DNA of 58,713 bases from Emticicia agri (lineage in GTDB: Bacteria > Bacteroidota > Bacteroidia > Cytophagales > Spirosomataceae), in the NCBI RefSeq assembly GCF_004168285.1, contig NZ_SEWF01000032.1, forward strand, positions 1 through 58,713, written 5' to 3'. Made by a program: the position numbers and the translations under genes. The notes beneath the pieces are model-generated. The model made no database searches, had not been told where the DNA came from, and worked only from the letters and a program-made list of their open reading frames with translations. This document shows, in pieces, positions 18,612 through 27,865 of the stretch. Each line of letters opens with the position of its first letter. Position 1 is the first letter of the stretch.

Positions 18612-20495
18612 ATGGAAAAATTAATAGACAAAAACCAGATAATTGGTATTGTATTGTTGTTGGCAATGTGGGCTGGATATATGTATTTTATGCCTTCAAC
18701 TCCCCCTCAAGAGCAAAAACCAGCAATTCCGGCAGATGCAACAAAACTAACACCTAAAAATGCTCCTATTACCGATACTACAGCTATTAAAGCCGCATTT
18801 GGTGATTTTGCATCAGCAGCTATCGGAACTGCACAAGATATAGTTATCGAAAATCAGGATACCCGTTTTGTGTTTACTACACAGGGAGGAGATATAAAAG
18901 AGGTTACGCTGAAAAATTATTCTGCCTACGGCGATTTCAAAGCAGGTAATAAAAAACCTTTGACCCTTTTTGATAACAAGACTTCGACCATTAATCTTGA
19001 GATTCAGACCAATAAAGGGAAAGTAGATTTAAAGAAACTGTTTTATACATCTGCCAATCAATCGACAGTATTAAAAGCAGGCGATTCTACCAGACTGGTA
19101 TTCAAATCTGCTTTGGCTGATAATCAATATGTAGAGCAGGTATATACCATTAAAGGTACGGGGTATACTGTTGATTATGATGTAAATCTGGTAGGCTTAG
19201 ATGCCGTTGTACAAAATCAGCCTGCCCGTTTATTCTGGCAAGATAACCTGAAAGTATTAGAGCATGATATTAACGAAAACCGAAAAGCAGCTCAAATCAA
19301 CTATTGGGATGCGAAAGAAGATGATTTTGACGATATTGGCTCTAATAAAATAGGCAACGACGAAATAAATCTGGTTGACCCTATTCAATGGTTTTCGTTC
19401 AAGCAAAAATACTTCATTACAGGTTTTGTAGCTAAAAATCAGGCAATGGCTACGCCTAAGTTTAAACTGACTACTCCTGAAACAAACCCCAATGTAGTAA
19501 AGATTGCAGAAGTAGAGGCAAATCTGCCTATTGCTGATTTGAAAACAGGTAAAGGCAATTACCGTTTCTATTTCGGGCCTAATGATTATAACCTGGTTAA
19601 AACAGTGGCTACGGGTTTCCACAGAAACGTATATTTAGGTTATGACTTTGTAAAACCTATTAACCGCTACATTTTTGTACCTTTATTTAACCTGGCCGAA
19701 AACCTTATCAGTAATTATGGGTTATTAATTATAGTGGTGGTATTGGTAATTAAACTGGTGCTTACACCACTGATTTACAAGTCTTATATCAGTTCGGCTA
19801 AAATGCGTATTCTGGCACCTGAACTAAGCGAGATTCGCGCAAAGGTGGGTGATGACCAGGTGAAAATGCAGCAGGAACAAATGAAGCTTTACCAGCAAGT
19901 AGGTGTGAATCCCCTGAGTGGTTGTGTACCTATGTTGTTGCAGATGCCAATTCTGATGTCGGTATTCTTTTTGTTTCCGAACATGATTATGTTCCGTCAG
20001 AAAAACTTCTTGTGGGCTTCTGACCTTTCAACTTACGATTATCCGATCAGCTGGGCTACTGACCTCCCGATTATTGGTAATCATATCAGTTTGTTTGTGG
20101 TACTAATGACCCTATCGAGTTTGGCGTTTACGTATTATAATAACCAGATTACCCCAGACCAGCCGGGTCCTATTGATATGAAGAAATTAAGCTATGTATT
20201 TCCGATAGTTTTCTTCTTTGTTTTAAATAGTTTTCCGGCGGCATTAAGTTTTTACTACCTTGTTTCAAACGTTATCACTATTGCGCAACAACAAATTGTA
20301 CGCCGATTCGTTGATGAAGATAAAATTCGGGGGATTCTGATGAATAATAAGATAAAATATCAGGCGAACCCACAGGCTGCTAAAAAAGGAAAGTTTGCGC
20401 AGTTTATGGAAAACCAGGTAAAAATGGCCGAAGAAAGCCGCAGACAACAGGAAGAGTTGAAAAAGAAACAACAACAACCGAATAAAAAGAAATAA
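18612..20495 (+). CDS. yidC: Membrane protein insertase YidC
   Basis: 627 residues from ATG 18612 (MEKLIDKNQIIGIVLL); the frame opens earlier, but this start places the first transmembrane segment at the N-terminus as in the family. It has a large periplasmic beta-sandwich domain (about residues 60-350), then the conserved core: LIIVVVLVIKLVLTPL, the coiled amphipathic region SSAKMRILAPELSEIRAK, NPLSGCVPMLLQMPILMSVF, and further membrane segments near the C-terminus. The tail is rich in Lys and Gln, which fits ribosome contact. It inserts proteins into the inner membrane, alone or with SecYEG. Confidence 0.97.
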   Translation: MEKLIDKNQIIGIVLLLAMWAGYMYFMPSTPPQEQKPAIPADATKLTPKNAPITDTTAIKAAFGDFASAAIGTAQDIVIENQDTRFVFTTQGGDIKEVTLKNYSAYGDFKAGNKKPLTLFDNKTSTINLEIQTNKGKVDLKKLFYTSANQSTVLKAGDSTRLVFKSALADNQYVEQVYTIKGTGYTVDYDVNLVGLDAVVQNQPARLFWQDNLKVLEHDINENRKAAQINYWDAKEDDFDDIGSNKIGNDEINLVDPIQWFSFKQKYFITGFVAKNQAMATPKFKLTTPETNPNVVKIAEVEANLPIADLKTGKGNYRFYFGPNDYNLVKTVATGFHRNVYLGYDFVKPINRYIFVPLFNLAENLISNYGLLIIVVVLVIKLVLTPLIYKSYISSAKMRILAPELSEIRAKVGDDQVKMQQEQMKLYQQVGVNPLSGCVPMLLQMPILMSVFFLFPNMIMFRQKNFLWASDLSTYDYPISWATDLPIIGNHISLFVVLMTLSSLAFTYYNNQITPDQPGPIDMKKLSYVFPIVFFFVLNSFPAALSFYYLVSNVITIAQQQIVRRFVDEDKIRGILMNNKIKYQANPQAAKKGKFAQFMENQVKMAEESRRQQEELKKKQQQPNKKK

Positions 20496-20500
20496 TTTAT

Positions 20501-20529
20501 ATTGCGTGTGAGGTATCCTTACACGCAAT
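20501..20529 (+). terminator. Hairpin after yidC (no U-run)
   Basis: A 13-bp stem (20501-20513 with 20517-20529, one G-U pair on the plus strand) closed by only three bases, starting 5 bases after the yidC stop. It is not followed by a U-run, so it may be an RNA-stability or processing element rather than a true terminator. Confidence 0.5.
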
Positions 20530-20554
20530 TCATATAAATCCCTTGAACCAACCT

Positions 20555-22231
20555 ATGAGAAGGACAAAAAATATTTTCATTTTTTTATTCCTATCATATG
20601 CTGCCATAGCGCAACAGCAAGCTGGTCTTAGCGACAATGATTATTTGCTGCGATATAAGAAAGCTGTGCAATTTTACGCCGACCAGAAATATATTGAGGC
20701 AAGAGAACTACTTTTACCGCTCACCAATAAGAAATACGAAAACACGGTTTCCCCTTACGCACATTATTATTATGCGCTATCAGCTTTTAAACTGAATAAA
20801 TTTTATGATGCCCGTACTATTCTGAAACAGCTTTTCGACCGCTTTCCAGACTGGAGAAAGATGGAAGATGCTACTTATTTATATGCCAATATTGCTTTTG
20901 CTGAAAATAAGCCGGAAGAAGCCTTACAGGCACTCAACCGTATTACTTCTAAAGCCTGGAGACAGGAGATTGAGAATATGGAGTATGTGTATCTGAGCAA
21001 AATTAAAGAACTAAGCCATTTAAAACAACTTTATAAAACATCGCCTGATAATCCGGTACTTGCTCAGCTGATAGTTGACCATATTCAGAATAGTAAAAAT
21101 GTAAGCAGAGAAGATTTAGAATTATCTGACCAATTAACCAACCAGTTTAAGTTAGGAGGAAATTCGGATAGTAAATCTTCAAGAAGAACGAAAAAAGAAG
21201 ATGATAACGCTATCAATGTAGCGGTTATGTTACCCTTTCGCCTGTTTGAGTTTGACCCAAACAGAACCAACCGTTCCAACCAGTATATCTATGATATGTA
21301 TGCGGGCATGAAACTGGCACAAGAAAAATTAGCCAATGAGCAAATCAATGTTAACTTATACGCTTTTGATATAGAGCGTGATGTAAAACATGCCAACGAA
21401 GTAGTGGGTAACCGTGGTTTTGATAAAGTGGATATGATTATTGGGCCGCTGTATCCGGAAGTAAACAAAGTAGCTAATAATTTTGTCAAATCTAACGATG
21501 CTATACAGATACATCCGTTATCGAATAACCTTCAATTGGTAAGTAATGATAAAAATACCTTCTTAGCTTCTCCTTCTTACGAAACTCAGGCTGCCAAAGC
21601 TATTGAATATATTGCTAATGAAAAATCGGCACGTTCGGTAAGCATTTATTATGGTAATAGCCGTAAAGACTCCACTTTTGCCTATATATACCGAGATAAA
21701 GCTATGGAAAAAGGGTTGAAAGTATTAGCTATTAAAAAATACCTGAATGCCGATAATATTGATGCTAAACTTAAGCCTGATCATATTTTTATTTCAATCA
21801 GTGAACAAAACTTAGGGGCTAAAATTATAAGTGCTTTAGACAAAAAAAGAGTTAGCTCCCCTATTATAGCAGCGTCGACGGCTTTTGACTTTGAAGGCTC
21901 TTCTCTTAATATCTTTAACAGAGAGTTGTATCTGATTCAGTTAGACTATATGGACAGAGAAAAAGAAGAGGTAAAAAATTTCAGAAGTGCCTATATCAAT
22001 AGCCAGAATATTGCGCCATCTTATTATAGTTACTGGGGATACGATATGTTGCTGTTTTATGGCCGAATGTTAAAATCAGGTAAAAATAGGCTTCGAAGCA
22101 ATTTAGATGCTATTGAATATACCCAAGGTTATACACTTGACGGCTTTGATTATACCAGCCACTCTAATGAAAATAAGATTGTACCTATTATAAAATACCA
22201 AGATGGTAGGTTTATTGAAGTAGCAAGATAA
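20555..22231 (+). CDS. TPR plus type 1 periplasmic-binding-fold protein (LpoA-like architecture)
   Basis: 558 residues from ATG 20555, with a signal peptide ending SYAAIAQ. Residues about 25-190 form TPR-like helices (YKKAVQFYADQKYIEARELL, AHYYYALSAFKLNKFYDA). From about residue 220 a type 1 periplasmic binding fold begins: INVAVMLPFRLF, YDMYAGMKLAQEKL, VDMIIGPLYPEVNKVA, RSVSIYYGNSR and a closing TLDGFDYTSH. The TPR-plus-binding-fold order resembles LpoA, the outer-membrane activator of penicillin-binding protein 1A, but there is no lipobox and the role here is unproven. Amino-acid-transporter-type naming would be misleading because no permease is nearby. A strong terminator follows directly. 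Confidence 0.8.
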   Translation: MRRTKNIFIFLFLSYAAIAQQQAGLSDNDYLLRYKKAVQFYADQKYIEARELLLPLTNKKYENTVSPYAHYYYALSAFKLNKFYDARTILKQLFDRFPDWRKMEDATYLYANIAFAENKPEEALQALNRITSKAWRQEIENMEYVYLSKIKELSHLKQLYKTSPDNPVLAQLIVDHIQNSKNVSREDLELSDQLTNQFKLGGNSDSKSSRRTKKEDDNAINVAVMLPFRLFEFDPNRTNRSNQYIYDMYAGMKLAQEKLANEQINVNLYAFDIERDVKHANEVVGNRGFDKVDMIIGPLYPEVNKVANNFVKSNDAIQIHPLSNNLQLVSNDKNTFLASPSYETQAAKAIEYIANEKSARSVSIYYGNSRKDSTFAYIYRDKAMEKGLKVLAIKKYLNADNIDAKLKPDHIFISISEQNLGAKIISALDKKRVSSPIIAASTAFDFEGSSLNIFNRELYLIQLDYMDREKEEVKNFRSAYINSQNIAPSYYSYWGYDMLLFYGRMLKSGKNRLRSNLDAIEYTQGYTLDGFDYTSHSNENKIVPIIKYQDGRFIEVAR

Positions 22232-22244
22232 ATAGCATACATAT

Positions 22245-22290
22245 AGTAAAAACAAAAAAGGTGCCTTCCAGCACCTTTTTTGTTTTTACT
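22245..22290 (+). terminator. Rho-independent terminator, perfect 20-bp stem
   Basis: Arms 22245-22264 and 22271-22290 are perfectly complementary with a six-base loop. The stem carries a GGTGC/GCACC core flanked by A and T tracts, so it can act in both directions. It lies 14 bases after the preceding stop codon. Confidence 0.9.
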
Positions 22291-22348
22291 ATCTTCAAAA
22301 TGTCAAAAATTTCATTTATTTCAAAACATACTGAAAATTCAATATACA

Positions 22349-22384
22349 AAAAAATAAGGAGGATATGAGCCCTCCTTATTTTTT
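22349..22384 (-). terminator. Rho-independent terminator of metK
   Basis: A 14-bp stem (22349-22362 with 22371-22384, eight-base loop) with a GGAGG/CCTCC core and a T tract on the minus strand, 18 bases after the metK stop. Confidence 0.85.
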
Positions 22385-22402
22385 ATATACAATTTGGGCA
22401 AA

Positions 22403-23695
22403 TCAAATTCCGAAAGTTTCTTTCACTTTCTCAACAAAATCTAATTTTTCCCAGGTAAATAGTTCAACATCTACAACTTTCTCACCTTCAGGTCCTTTAA
22501 ACACCTTTCTAACCCACTCTGACTCACGACCCATGTGTCCGTAAGCAGCCGTTTCAGAGTACATCGGATTACGCAATTTCAAACGTTGTTCGATAGCATA
22601 AGGACGCATATCAAATATTTTCTCTACAATCCTTGCAATCTCTCCGTCCGAAAGTTTTTTACCGTTTTCGCCTTTTACTTTAGCAGTGCCATAAGTATTT
22701 ACAAAAATACCACAAGGTTTAGCTATACCAATCGCATAAGATACCTGCACTAAAATTTCGTCGCATACGCCGGCAGCCACCAGATTTTTAGCAATATGGC
22801 GGGTAGCATAAGCAGCAGAACGGTCAACTTTTGATGGGTCTTTGCCTGAAAAAGCACCACCACCGTGCGCACCTTTTCCGCCATAGGTATCAACAATAAT
22901 TTTACGACCTGTTAATCCTGTATCACCATGCGGGCCACCTATCACAAATTTTCCGGTTGGATTAATGTAATAAGTAATCTGGTCGTTAAACAATTTACGT
23001 AACGATGGCTTTAACTTAGCCTTTACACGAGGAATCACGTAATTAATGATGTCTTTGCGGATAGTCGCCAACATTGCTTCGTCTGTACCGAAATCATCGT
23101 GTTGAGTCGAAACTACAATGGTATCTATTCTAACAGGCTTGTTAGTATCTGTATATTCAATCGTTACCTGAGATTTTGCATCAGGTCTCAGGTACTTAAT
23201 ACGTTTGTTTTCACGACGAATGCTGGATAATTCCTGTAAAATTTTGTGTGCCAGATCTAAAGCCAGAGGCATATAGTTGTCGGTTTCACGAGTAGCATAA
23301 CCAAACATCATTCCCTGGTCTCCTGCACCTTGGGCATCAGCTTTTTCTTCAAAATTTTTCTCATCTGCTGTGCGGTCAACACCACGGTTAATATCATCGG
23401 ATTGTTCATGAATCGCTGATAATATACCGCATGAATTGGCTTCGAACATATACTCTGATTTAGTATAACCAATTTTTGAGATTACATCACGGGCAATTGT
23501 TTGTACATCAAGGTAGGTTTTAGTTTTTACTTCACCTGCCAAAACCACTTGACCTGTTGTTACGAGTGTTTCGCACGCAACTTTAGAAGAGGGGTCAAAC
23601 GCCAGAAAATTATCAATAAGAGCGTCAGAAATTTGGTCAGCAACTTTGTCCGGGTGACCTTCCGATACTGATTCGGAAGTGAATAGGTACGCCAT
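22403..23695 (-). CDS. metK: S-adenosylmethionine synthetase
   Basis: 430 residues, a usual length for the Bacteroidota form. It makes S-adenosylmethionine from ATP and methionine in the cytosol, the source of methyl groups for the cell. Family signatures are clear: [17 protein letters not shown] at the N-terminus (ATP and metal binding), [26 protein letters not shown], and the P-loop-like [15 protein letters not shown]. The start at 23695 gives the standard [10 protein letters not shown]. About 180 bases of unusual, structured leader precede it (23700-23878), suggesting post-transcriptional regulation. Confidence 0.98.
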   Translation of the reverse strand: MAYLFTSESVSEGHPDKVADQISDALIDNFLAFDPSSKVACETLVTTGQVVLAGEVKTKTYLDVQTIARDVISKIGYTKSEYMFEANSCGILSAIHEQSDDINRGVDRTADEKNFEEKADAQGAGDQGMMFGYATRETDNYMPLALDLAHKILQELSSIRRENKRIKYLRPDAKSQVTIEYTDTNKPVRIDTIVVSTQHDDFGTDEAMLATIRKDIINYVIPRVKAKLKPSLRKLFNDQITYYINPTGKFVIGGPHGDTGLTGRKIIVDTYGGKGAHGGGAFSGKDPSKVDRSAAYATRHIAKNLVAAGVCDEILVQVSYAIGIAKPCGIFVNTYGTAKVKGENGKKLSDGEIARIVEKIFDMRPYAIEQRLKLRNPMYSETAAYGHMGRESEWVRKVFKGPEGEKVVDVELFTWEKLDFVEKVKETFGI

Positions 23696-23699
23696 AAAT

Positions 23700-23878
23700 C
23701 TTATTTAGTTTTAAATGATTTGCAAAAAGTGTATGCTAAAACTCTATGCTATGCAGAAGGAAAAAAGAAACTGTTTTTGACAAACAAGCATCTGAAAACT
23801 TGTTGCCCGCATCTTTTTACCACCGTAGTGTTTCTACTCGGTTGGATTTCCGCAAAAGGGAATTTCTTGATACTTCTA
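23700..23878 (-). promoter_or_regulatory. Structured 5' leader of metK, candidate cis-regulatory RNA
   Basis: On the minus strand a less AT-rich block (about 23780-23875) sits in an otherwise AT-rich spacer. It contains an 11-bp hairpin with small bulges (23820-23845; GTAG/CTAC on top, CC/GG pairs below, loop AAACA), the stretch GCGGGCAAC, a second hairpin AACAAG/CTTGTT (23783-23804) and two copies of AGATGC about 21 bases apart. A promoter ends just upstream. Position before metK makes a SAM- or methionine-sensing riboswitch plausible, but the sequence does not fit the SAM-I consensus, and no known family is claimed. Confidence 0.55.
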
Positions 23879-23911
23879 CAAAGTACGGCATTTAGCAAAA
23901 CAAATGCAAAA
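23879..23911 (-). promoter_or_regulatory. Probable promoter of metK
   Basis: On the minus strand TTTTG (23907-23911) is followed 21 bases later by TACTTTG (23879-23885). The spacing fits the Bacteroidota -33/-7 promoter; the -7 box is one base short of TAnnTTTG. The implied transcript start near 23873 coincides with the start of the structured leader. Confidence 0.45.
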
Positions 23912-24063
23912 TTTAGCATGGAAATATATCTATAATACATTATTTGCCTACCGAAATTATCTTTAAATAAATTCTATAATGGAAAATTTATCTATAAAAA
24001 CAGCATGAATACCGATATTTTCACCTTTATGTATTCTTCTGTAAAACCTTTGCATTTACAAAA
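23912..24063. other. AT-rich spacer, nothing recognised
   Basis: Between the metK promoter and the terminator of the NlpC/P60 gene. No plausible gene or strong structure is seen. Confidence 0.5.
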
Positions 24064-24103
24064 AAACAAAGAGTTACTTTGTAGATAAAGCAACTCTTTG
24101 TTT
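24064..24103 (-). terminator. Rho-independent terminator of the NlpC/P60 gene
   Basis: A 12-bp perfect stem (24064-24075 with 24092-24103), with a further 4-bp pairing inside the 16-base loop, followed on the minus strand by a run of T. It lies 50 bases past the stop codon. Confidence 0.8.
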
Positions 24104-24153
24104 GGGAAAATAAATATTTTCTAAACGAATATTTGGCAAAAATACTATTTACC

Positions 24154-24675
24154 TTATTTCAGACTATCTATTACACGTCGGATTCCTGCAAAACGTGAAG
24201 CGTAATATTTTTCTTTTAAATAGCTGATACTAACCCCGGTTTTGCAGGCTGAATGAATAAATTTCAGGCCATTTTTATCAGATTCCAGCACAATACCTAC
24301 ATGAGATACCTCATCTTTTCTGTTAGCATTGATTTTGAAAAATATCAAATCGCCGGGTAGCGCATGTTCGGGCGTTGTCTGATAGCCCATTTTAAAAAGG
24401 TCTATACTACGATGGCTGAGTTTCATGCCAAATTTGGCAAATACGTAGTTTACTAAACCGGAACAATCAAATCCTTTGAGTGTTTTGCCGCTCCATAAAT
24501 AGCGGATGCCAATAAGCTTTCGGGCGAATCGTTGTAGGTCGTCGGTTAATTTTGAATTACTCTTTTTATCGCTTACCTCGTTCGGTGAAGTTGTGGGGGA
24601 TTTTGGAAGGTCATTAGCTTTGGAAGCCAATGATGAAACGACTAACAACGAACCCAATACATATTTTTTTAACAT
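24154..24675 (-). CDS. Secreted NlpC/P60 (C40) cell-wall hydrolase
   Basis: 173 residues from ATG 24673-24675; the frame continues upstream but this start gives a proper signal peptide (MLKKYVLGSLLVVSSLASKA). The catalytic domain has the Cys nucleophile in LKGFDCSGLVNYVF, the first His in EVSHVGIVLE and the third residue in LKFIHSACKTG. Family members cut the gamma-D-Glu to meso-diaminopimelate or related peptide bonds of peptidoglycan. A short polar linker (residues about 20-45) joins signal and domain; there is no SH3 or LysM targeting domain. It is a single-gene unit with its own terminator. Confidence 0.9.
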   Translation of the reverse strand: MLKKYVLGSLLVVSSLASKANDLPKSPTTSPNEVSDKKSNSKLTDDLQRFARKLIGIRYLWSGKTLKGFDCSGLVNYVFAKFGMKLSHRSIDLFKMGYQTTPEHALPGDLIFFKINANRKDEVSHVGIVLESDKNGLKFIHSACKTGVSISYLKEKYYASRFAGIRRVIDSLK

Positions 24676-24737
24676 TATATATTGATTTGGTTCTGCTACA
24701 AAATTAGACAAATACAATGCCTAAGTCCAAAAAAACG

Positions 24738-24881
24738 ATGCAAATAGGCAATTTATTGTCAACGAATCACAAAAAAGTACAATTTTCTTTTAGAAATAAG
24801 AAGGAAAGCGATGATGAGCCGGAGGATTTTTCTGAATCAGGTGCGGAATACAAAATATTAATTATAGGTAAATATTTGTAA
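24738..24881 (+). CDS. Possible 47-residue small protein
   Basis: ATG 24738 to TAA 24881 in the 342-base gap between the divergent NlpC/P60 and TonB-type genes. The predicted peptide is basic in its first half (NHKKVQFSFRNKKES), acidic in the middle (DDEPEDFSESG) and ends hydrophobic/basic (YKILIIGKYL). No promoter box or ribosome-binding site marks it. It may be a chance frame; only conservation or expression data would decide. Confidence 0.25.
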   Translation: MQIGNLLSTNHKKVQFSFRNKKESDDEPEDFSESGAEYKILIIGKYL

Positions 24882-24948
24882 AAAATTCCGTAAAAAAAAA
24901 TGTTAGTTAAAAAAACTTAAAATTTACATTCATAATAGAAAATATATT

Positions 24949-24956
24949 TATCTTCG
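24949..24956 (+). promoter_or_regulatory. Possible -7 box (TATCTTCG) for the TonB-type gene
   Basis: One mismatch to TAnnTTTG, 62 bases before the start codon of the outer-membrane receptor gene. No clear -33 box is seen. Confidence 0.35.
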
Positions 24957-25017
24957 CATCAGGTTTAACTAAACAATTAGTTAAAAACGCAACGTTATTA
25001 CTTTACTAAACCATTTC

Positions 25018-27837
25018 ATGAAAAAGCGCTTACTTCTCCTCGCTGTGCTTGTGCACACTGTTACACTTGTCTTTGCCCAGACTCCCACTAAATTTAACAT
25101 TAAAGGCATTGCTATTGATTCGGGTAATGCAGTTATGCCATTTGCTACGGTTATGCTCTTACAACCCAAAGACTCTACGCTGGTAAACTTTGGACGAACT
25201 GACGAAAACGGAGCATTTGAATTTAAAAATGTAAAAAAGGCCAACTACATTCTGAAAATCTCTTTTGTAGGCTACATTCCTTTCCAGATTGATGTAAAAC
25301 CTGTTGATGGAGCAGTAAATGATTTAGGACAACTAAAACTGAAGCCCATTGCCAAAGAGCTGATGGAAGTAGTTGTGAAAACCGCTCGGGCCCCTTTGAA
25401 TATCAAGGGAGATACTATAGAGTATAACGCCGCCTCATTTAAAGTACCGCCGGGCTCATCGGTCGAAGACCTGCTGCGGAAATTACCCGGTGTTCAGATT
25501 GACCAGGACGGCAATATAAAAGCCCAGGGACAAGATGTAAAAAAGGTAACAGTTGATGGGAAAAGTTTCTTTGGCAATGACCCCAAAGCTGCCACCAAAA
25601 ACCTGCCTGCTGACGCAATTACTAAGATTCAGATTTTCAATGATAAATCAGAGCAGGCCAAAGCTACTGGTGTTGACGACGGAAAGAAAGAAAAAACTGT
25701 TAACCTTGAACTAAAAGATGATTTCAAAAAGGGAGGATTTGGAAAAGTTACAGCGGCTCTTGGTACAGATGAAAGAGCTGAACTGAAAGGGAACTACAAC
25801 AGATTTGACACCAAGCAGCAATTCTCGGTACTTGGTTTAGGTAATAATATTAATCAGACGGGTATTTCGAGAGATGATTTTCAGGATTTCAGGGGCAGCC
25901 AGGCTAATAACTGGGGCGATGAAGCTGATTTCGGATTCAGTAGCGGTGTAAGATTTTTCTACGATAATGATACTGAAGAAAGCATATCCATTCCGGTAGG
26001 TGGGCGCAATTTTCAGGGTTTCTCAGAAAACTATGCTGGTGGTGCCAATTATAACTACGATACCAAAAAGACCAAGTTTAGTTCTAACTACTATTATAAC
26101 CAAACACAGCAATTGGTTTCTAAAAAATCAGAGAGAGAGAATTTTCTTTCAAATAACAATTCATTCAAAACCGATGAAGATAGTTACCAAAATCGTATTA
26201 GCCGGAACCACCGTGTGAGTTTACGTTTCGAACAACAAATAGACTCACTAAATACATTGGTATTGATAGGAAACGGTAGAATGGGTGATGGCACAACTAA
26301 ATTTAACAGTTTGCAGGAGATTTACAGAAATGGCAGTACCACAAAGTCGAATCAGACTACCATCAATAACTTTAATGAGTTTAACTCAACTGCCATTGCC
26401 CTGATTGGTTTGTATCGCCATAAATTCAAGAAAAAAGGCAGAAATTTTGCTGCAAGTGTAACTTATAACTATAATATTTCAGACGGCGAAGCCAGTCAGA
26501 GTTCGGTAAACGAGCTATTTGGTGCTCCGGTGGGTTCTATTCCTGCCAATATCAATCAGATTAACTTTACGAATAGCCCTCGTAATCTGGTTAAATCGAG
26601 CTTGCTTTTTGTAGAGCCTTTGTCTAAAAAATTCTTCTCAGAAACATTTTATAACTTCAGTTTACGCCGTGATGCCGTAGATAGAAATGTACAAACTACC
26701 GACGGTATCCGTATTGATTCATTGAGCAATTATTACAACAACGATTTCATGTTCAATCGTTTCGGCACCAATGTAAGATATAATCATAAAGGAGTAAATA
26801 TTTCGTTTGGTTTAGCGGCACAGCATTTCCATTTCGATGGAAACTTTGCACGCAGTAAAAACGCAACAGATGTGCAACACATCAGCAGAGATATTTTTGC
26901 CTGGATTCCTGCGTCTTCAATTAATATCGACCTGAAAAATAACCGTTATCTATGGGCTGATTATACCAAAGAAGTAAGCGAACCTGCCATTAAAGATTTA
27001 CAACCGATTATTGATAATAGCAATACGTTATACATTCGGGTAGGTAACCCTAATTTATTGCCTATGAGTACGCACAGAGCGTTTGTGGGTTATAATATGT
27101 TTAATCCGGGAAGTTTTACCAATATGTTTTTCAACCTGAACTATGGGTATAACATTAATCAGGTAATCTATAACCAGACTGTTGACCCTGTAACTCTGGT
27201 AACTACCGCCATGCCTACCAATATTTCAGGCGGGCAAAACTTGGGTTCATATTTAGGTTTCGGTTTCCCTCTTAAAAAAACCAAGAGTACTTTAAATTTA
27301 AACGCAGGAACAAATATCTCTAAAAACCTGATTTACATTAATAACGTATTAAATACCACCAGAAATAATAACTACAACTTTGGTTTCCGTCTTGATTTGA
27401 CACCAAGCGATAAGTTTACTTTCTATGCCAATGGTAACTTTGGTATTACTAATACCAAATACTCTATCAATACAACGCAAAACCAACAGATTTTTAATCA
27501 TACTTTAGGTGCCGAAATGAACATTGCCTTGCCCGCAGGCATCTATTTCAGTTCGAATCTGAATTACAGAATCTCTAAAAACGAGCGTTTTGGGTTCAAT
27601 CAGCATATACCCATTTTATATGCTTCAATGTATAAGATATTGGGTAAAGCCAAAAAAGCAGAGATTCGCCTATCCGGGTATGATTTGTTGAAGAAAAATA
27701 TCGGTATCAACCAATATGCGTATCAGAACTTCGTTTCAACAGAACAGACACAGACACTTTCGAGGTATTTCATGTTAAGTTTTACTTACAACATGAGAGG
27801 TGTAAGTGCTAAAATGCGTCGTCAAGGGTGGTTCTAA
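25018..27837 (+). CDS. TonB-dependent receptor-type outer-membrane barrel with carboxypeptidase-regulatory-like domain
   Basis: 939 residues. Signal peptide of about 21 residues (ends LVFAQ). Residues about 25-105 form a CarboxypepD_reg-like beta-sandwich (IDSGNAVMPFATVML, FKNVKKANYILKISFVGYIP). A plug-like domain follows at about 115-215 (VEDLLRKLPGVQIDQDGNI, VTVDGKSFFGNDP). The rest is a long beta-barrel with Asn/Tyr-rich strands and aromatic girdles. It belongs to the OMP_b-brl_3 type of TonB receptors widespread in Bacteroidota; the substrate is unknown. The following GLPGLI-family gene, 28 bases downstream, is a frequent partner of this subfamily and supports an operon. Confidence 0.9.
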   Translation: MKKRLLLLAVLVHTVTLVFAQTPTKFNIKGIAIDSGNAVMPFATVMLLQPKDSTLVNFGRTDENGAFEFKNVKKANYILKISFVGYIPFQIDVKPVDGAVNDLGQLKLKPIAKELMEVVVKTARAPLNIKGDTIEYNAASFKVPPGSSVEDLLRKLPGVQIDQDGNIKAQGQDVKKVTVDGKSFFGNDPKAATKNLPADAITKIQIFNDKSEQAKATGVDDGKKEKTVNLELKDDFKKGGFGKVTAALGTDERAELKGNYNRFDTKQQFSVLGLGNNINQTGISRDDFQDFRGSQANNWGDEADFGFSSGVRFFYDNDTEESISIPVGGRNFQGFSENYAGGANYNYDTKKTKFSSNYYYNQTQQLVSKKSERENFLSNNNSFKTDEDSYQNRISRNHRVSLRFEQQIDSLNTLVLIGNGRMGDGTTKFNSLQEIYRNGSTTKSNQTTINNFNEFNSTAIALIGLYRHKFKKKGRNFAASVTYNYNISDGEASQSSVNELFGAPVGSIPANINQINFTNSPRNLVKSSLLFVEPLSKKFFSETFYNFSLRRDAVDRNVQTTDGIRIDSLSNYYNNDFMFNRFGTNVRYNHKGVNISFGLAAQHFHFDGNFARSKNATDVQHISRDIFAWIPASSINIDLKNNRYLWADYTKEVSEPAIKDLQPIIDNSNTLYIRVGNPNLLPMSTHRAFVGYNMFNPGSFTNMFFNLNYGYNINQVIYNQTVDPVTLVTTAMPTNISGGQNLGSYLGFGFPLKKTKSTLNLNAGTNISKNLIYINNVLNTTRNNNYNFGFRLDLTPSDKFTFYANGNFGITNTKYSINTTQNQQIFNHTLGAEMNIALPAGIYFSSNLNYRISKNERFGFNQHIPILYASMYKILGKAKKAEIRLSGYDLLKKNIGINQYAYQNFVSTEQTQTLSRYFMLSFTYNMRGVSAKMRRQGWF

Positions 27838-27865
27838 TCTTAAATATCATTAATATCACATACAA

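Noticed and set aside
23780-23875. SAM-I riboswitch assignment for the metK leader
   Set aside because: ATCAAGA and GGCAAC recall SAM-I, but the paired P1 closing strand and the GGAGGG and GGTGC-type core elements are not present in the right order.
23720-23940. Open frames on both strands in the metK leader (63 and 71 codons)
   Set aside because: Neither has a protein-like composition or start signals, and the region looks like structured RNA with a promoter inside one of them.
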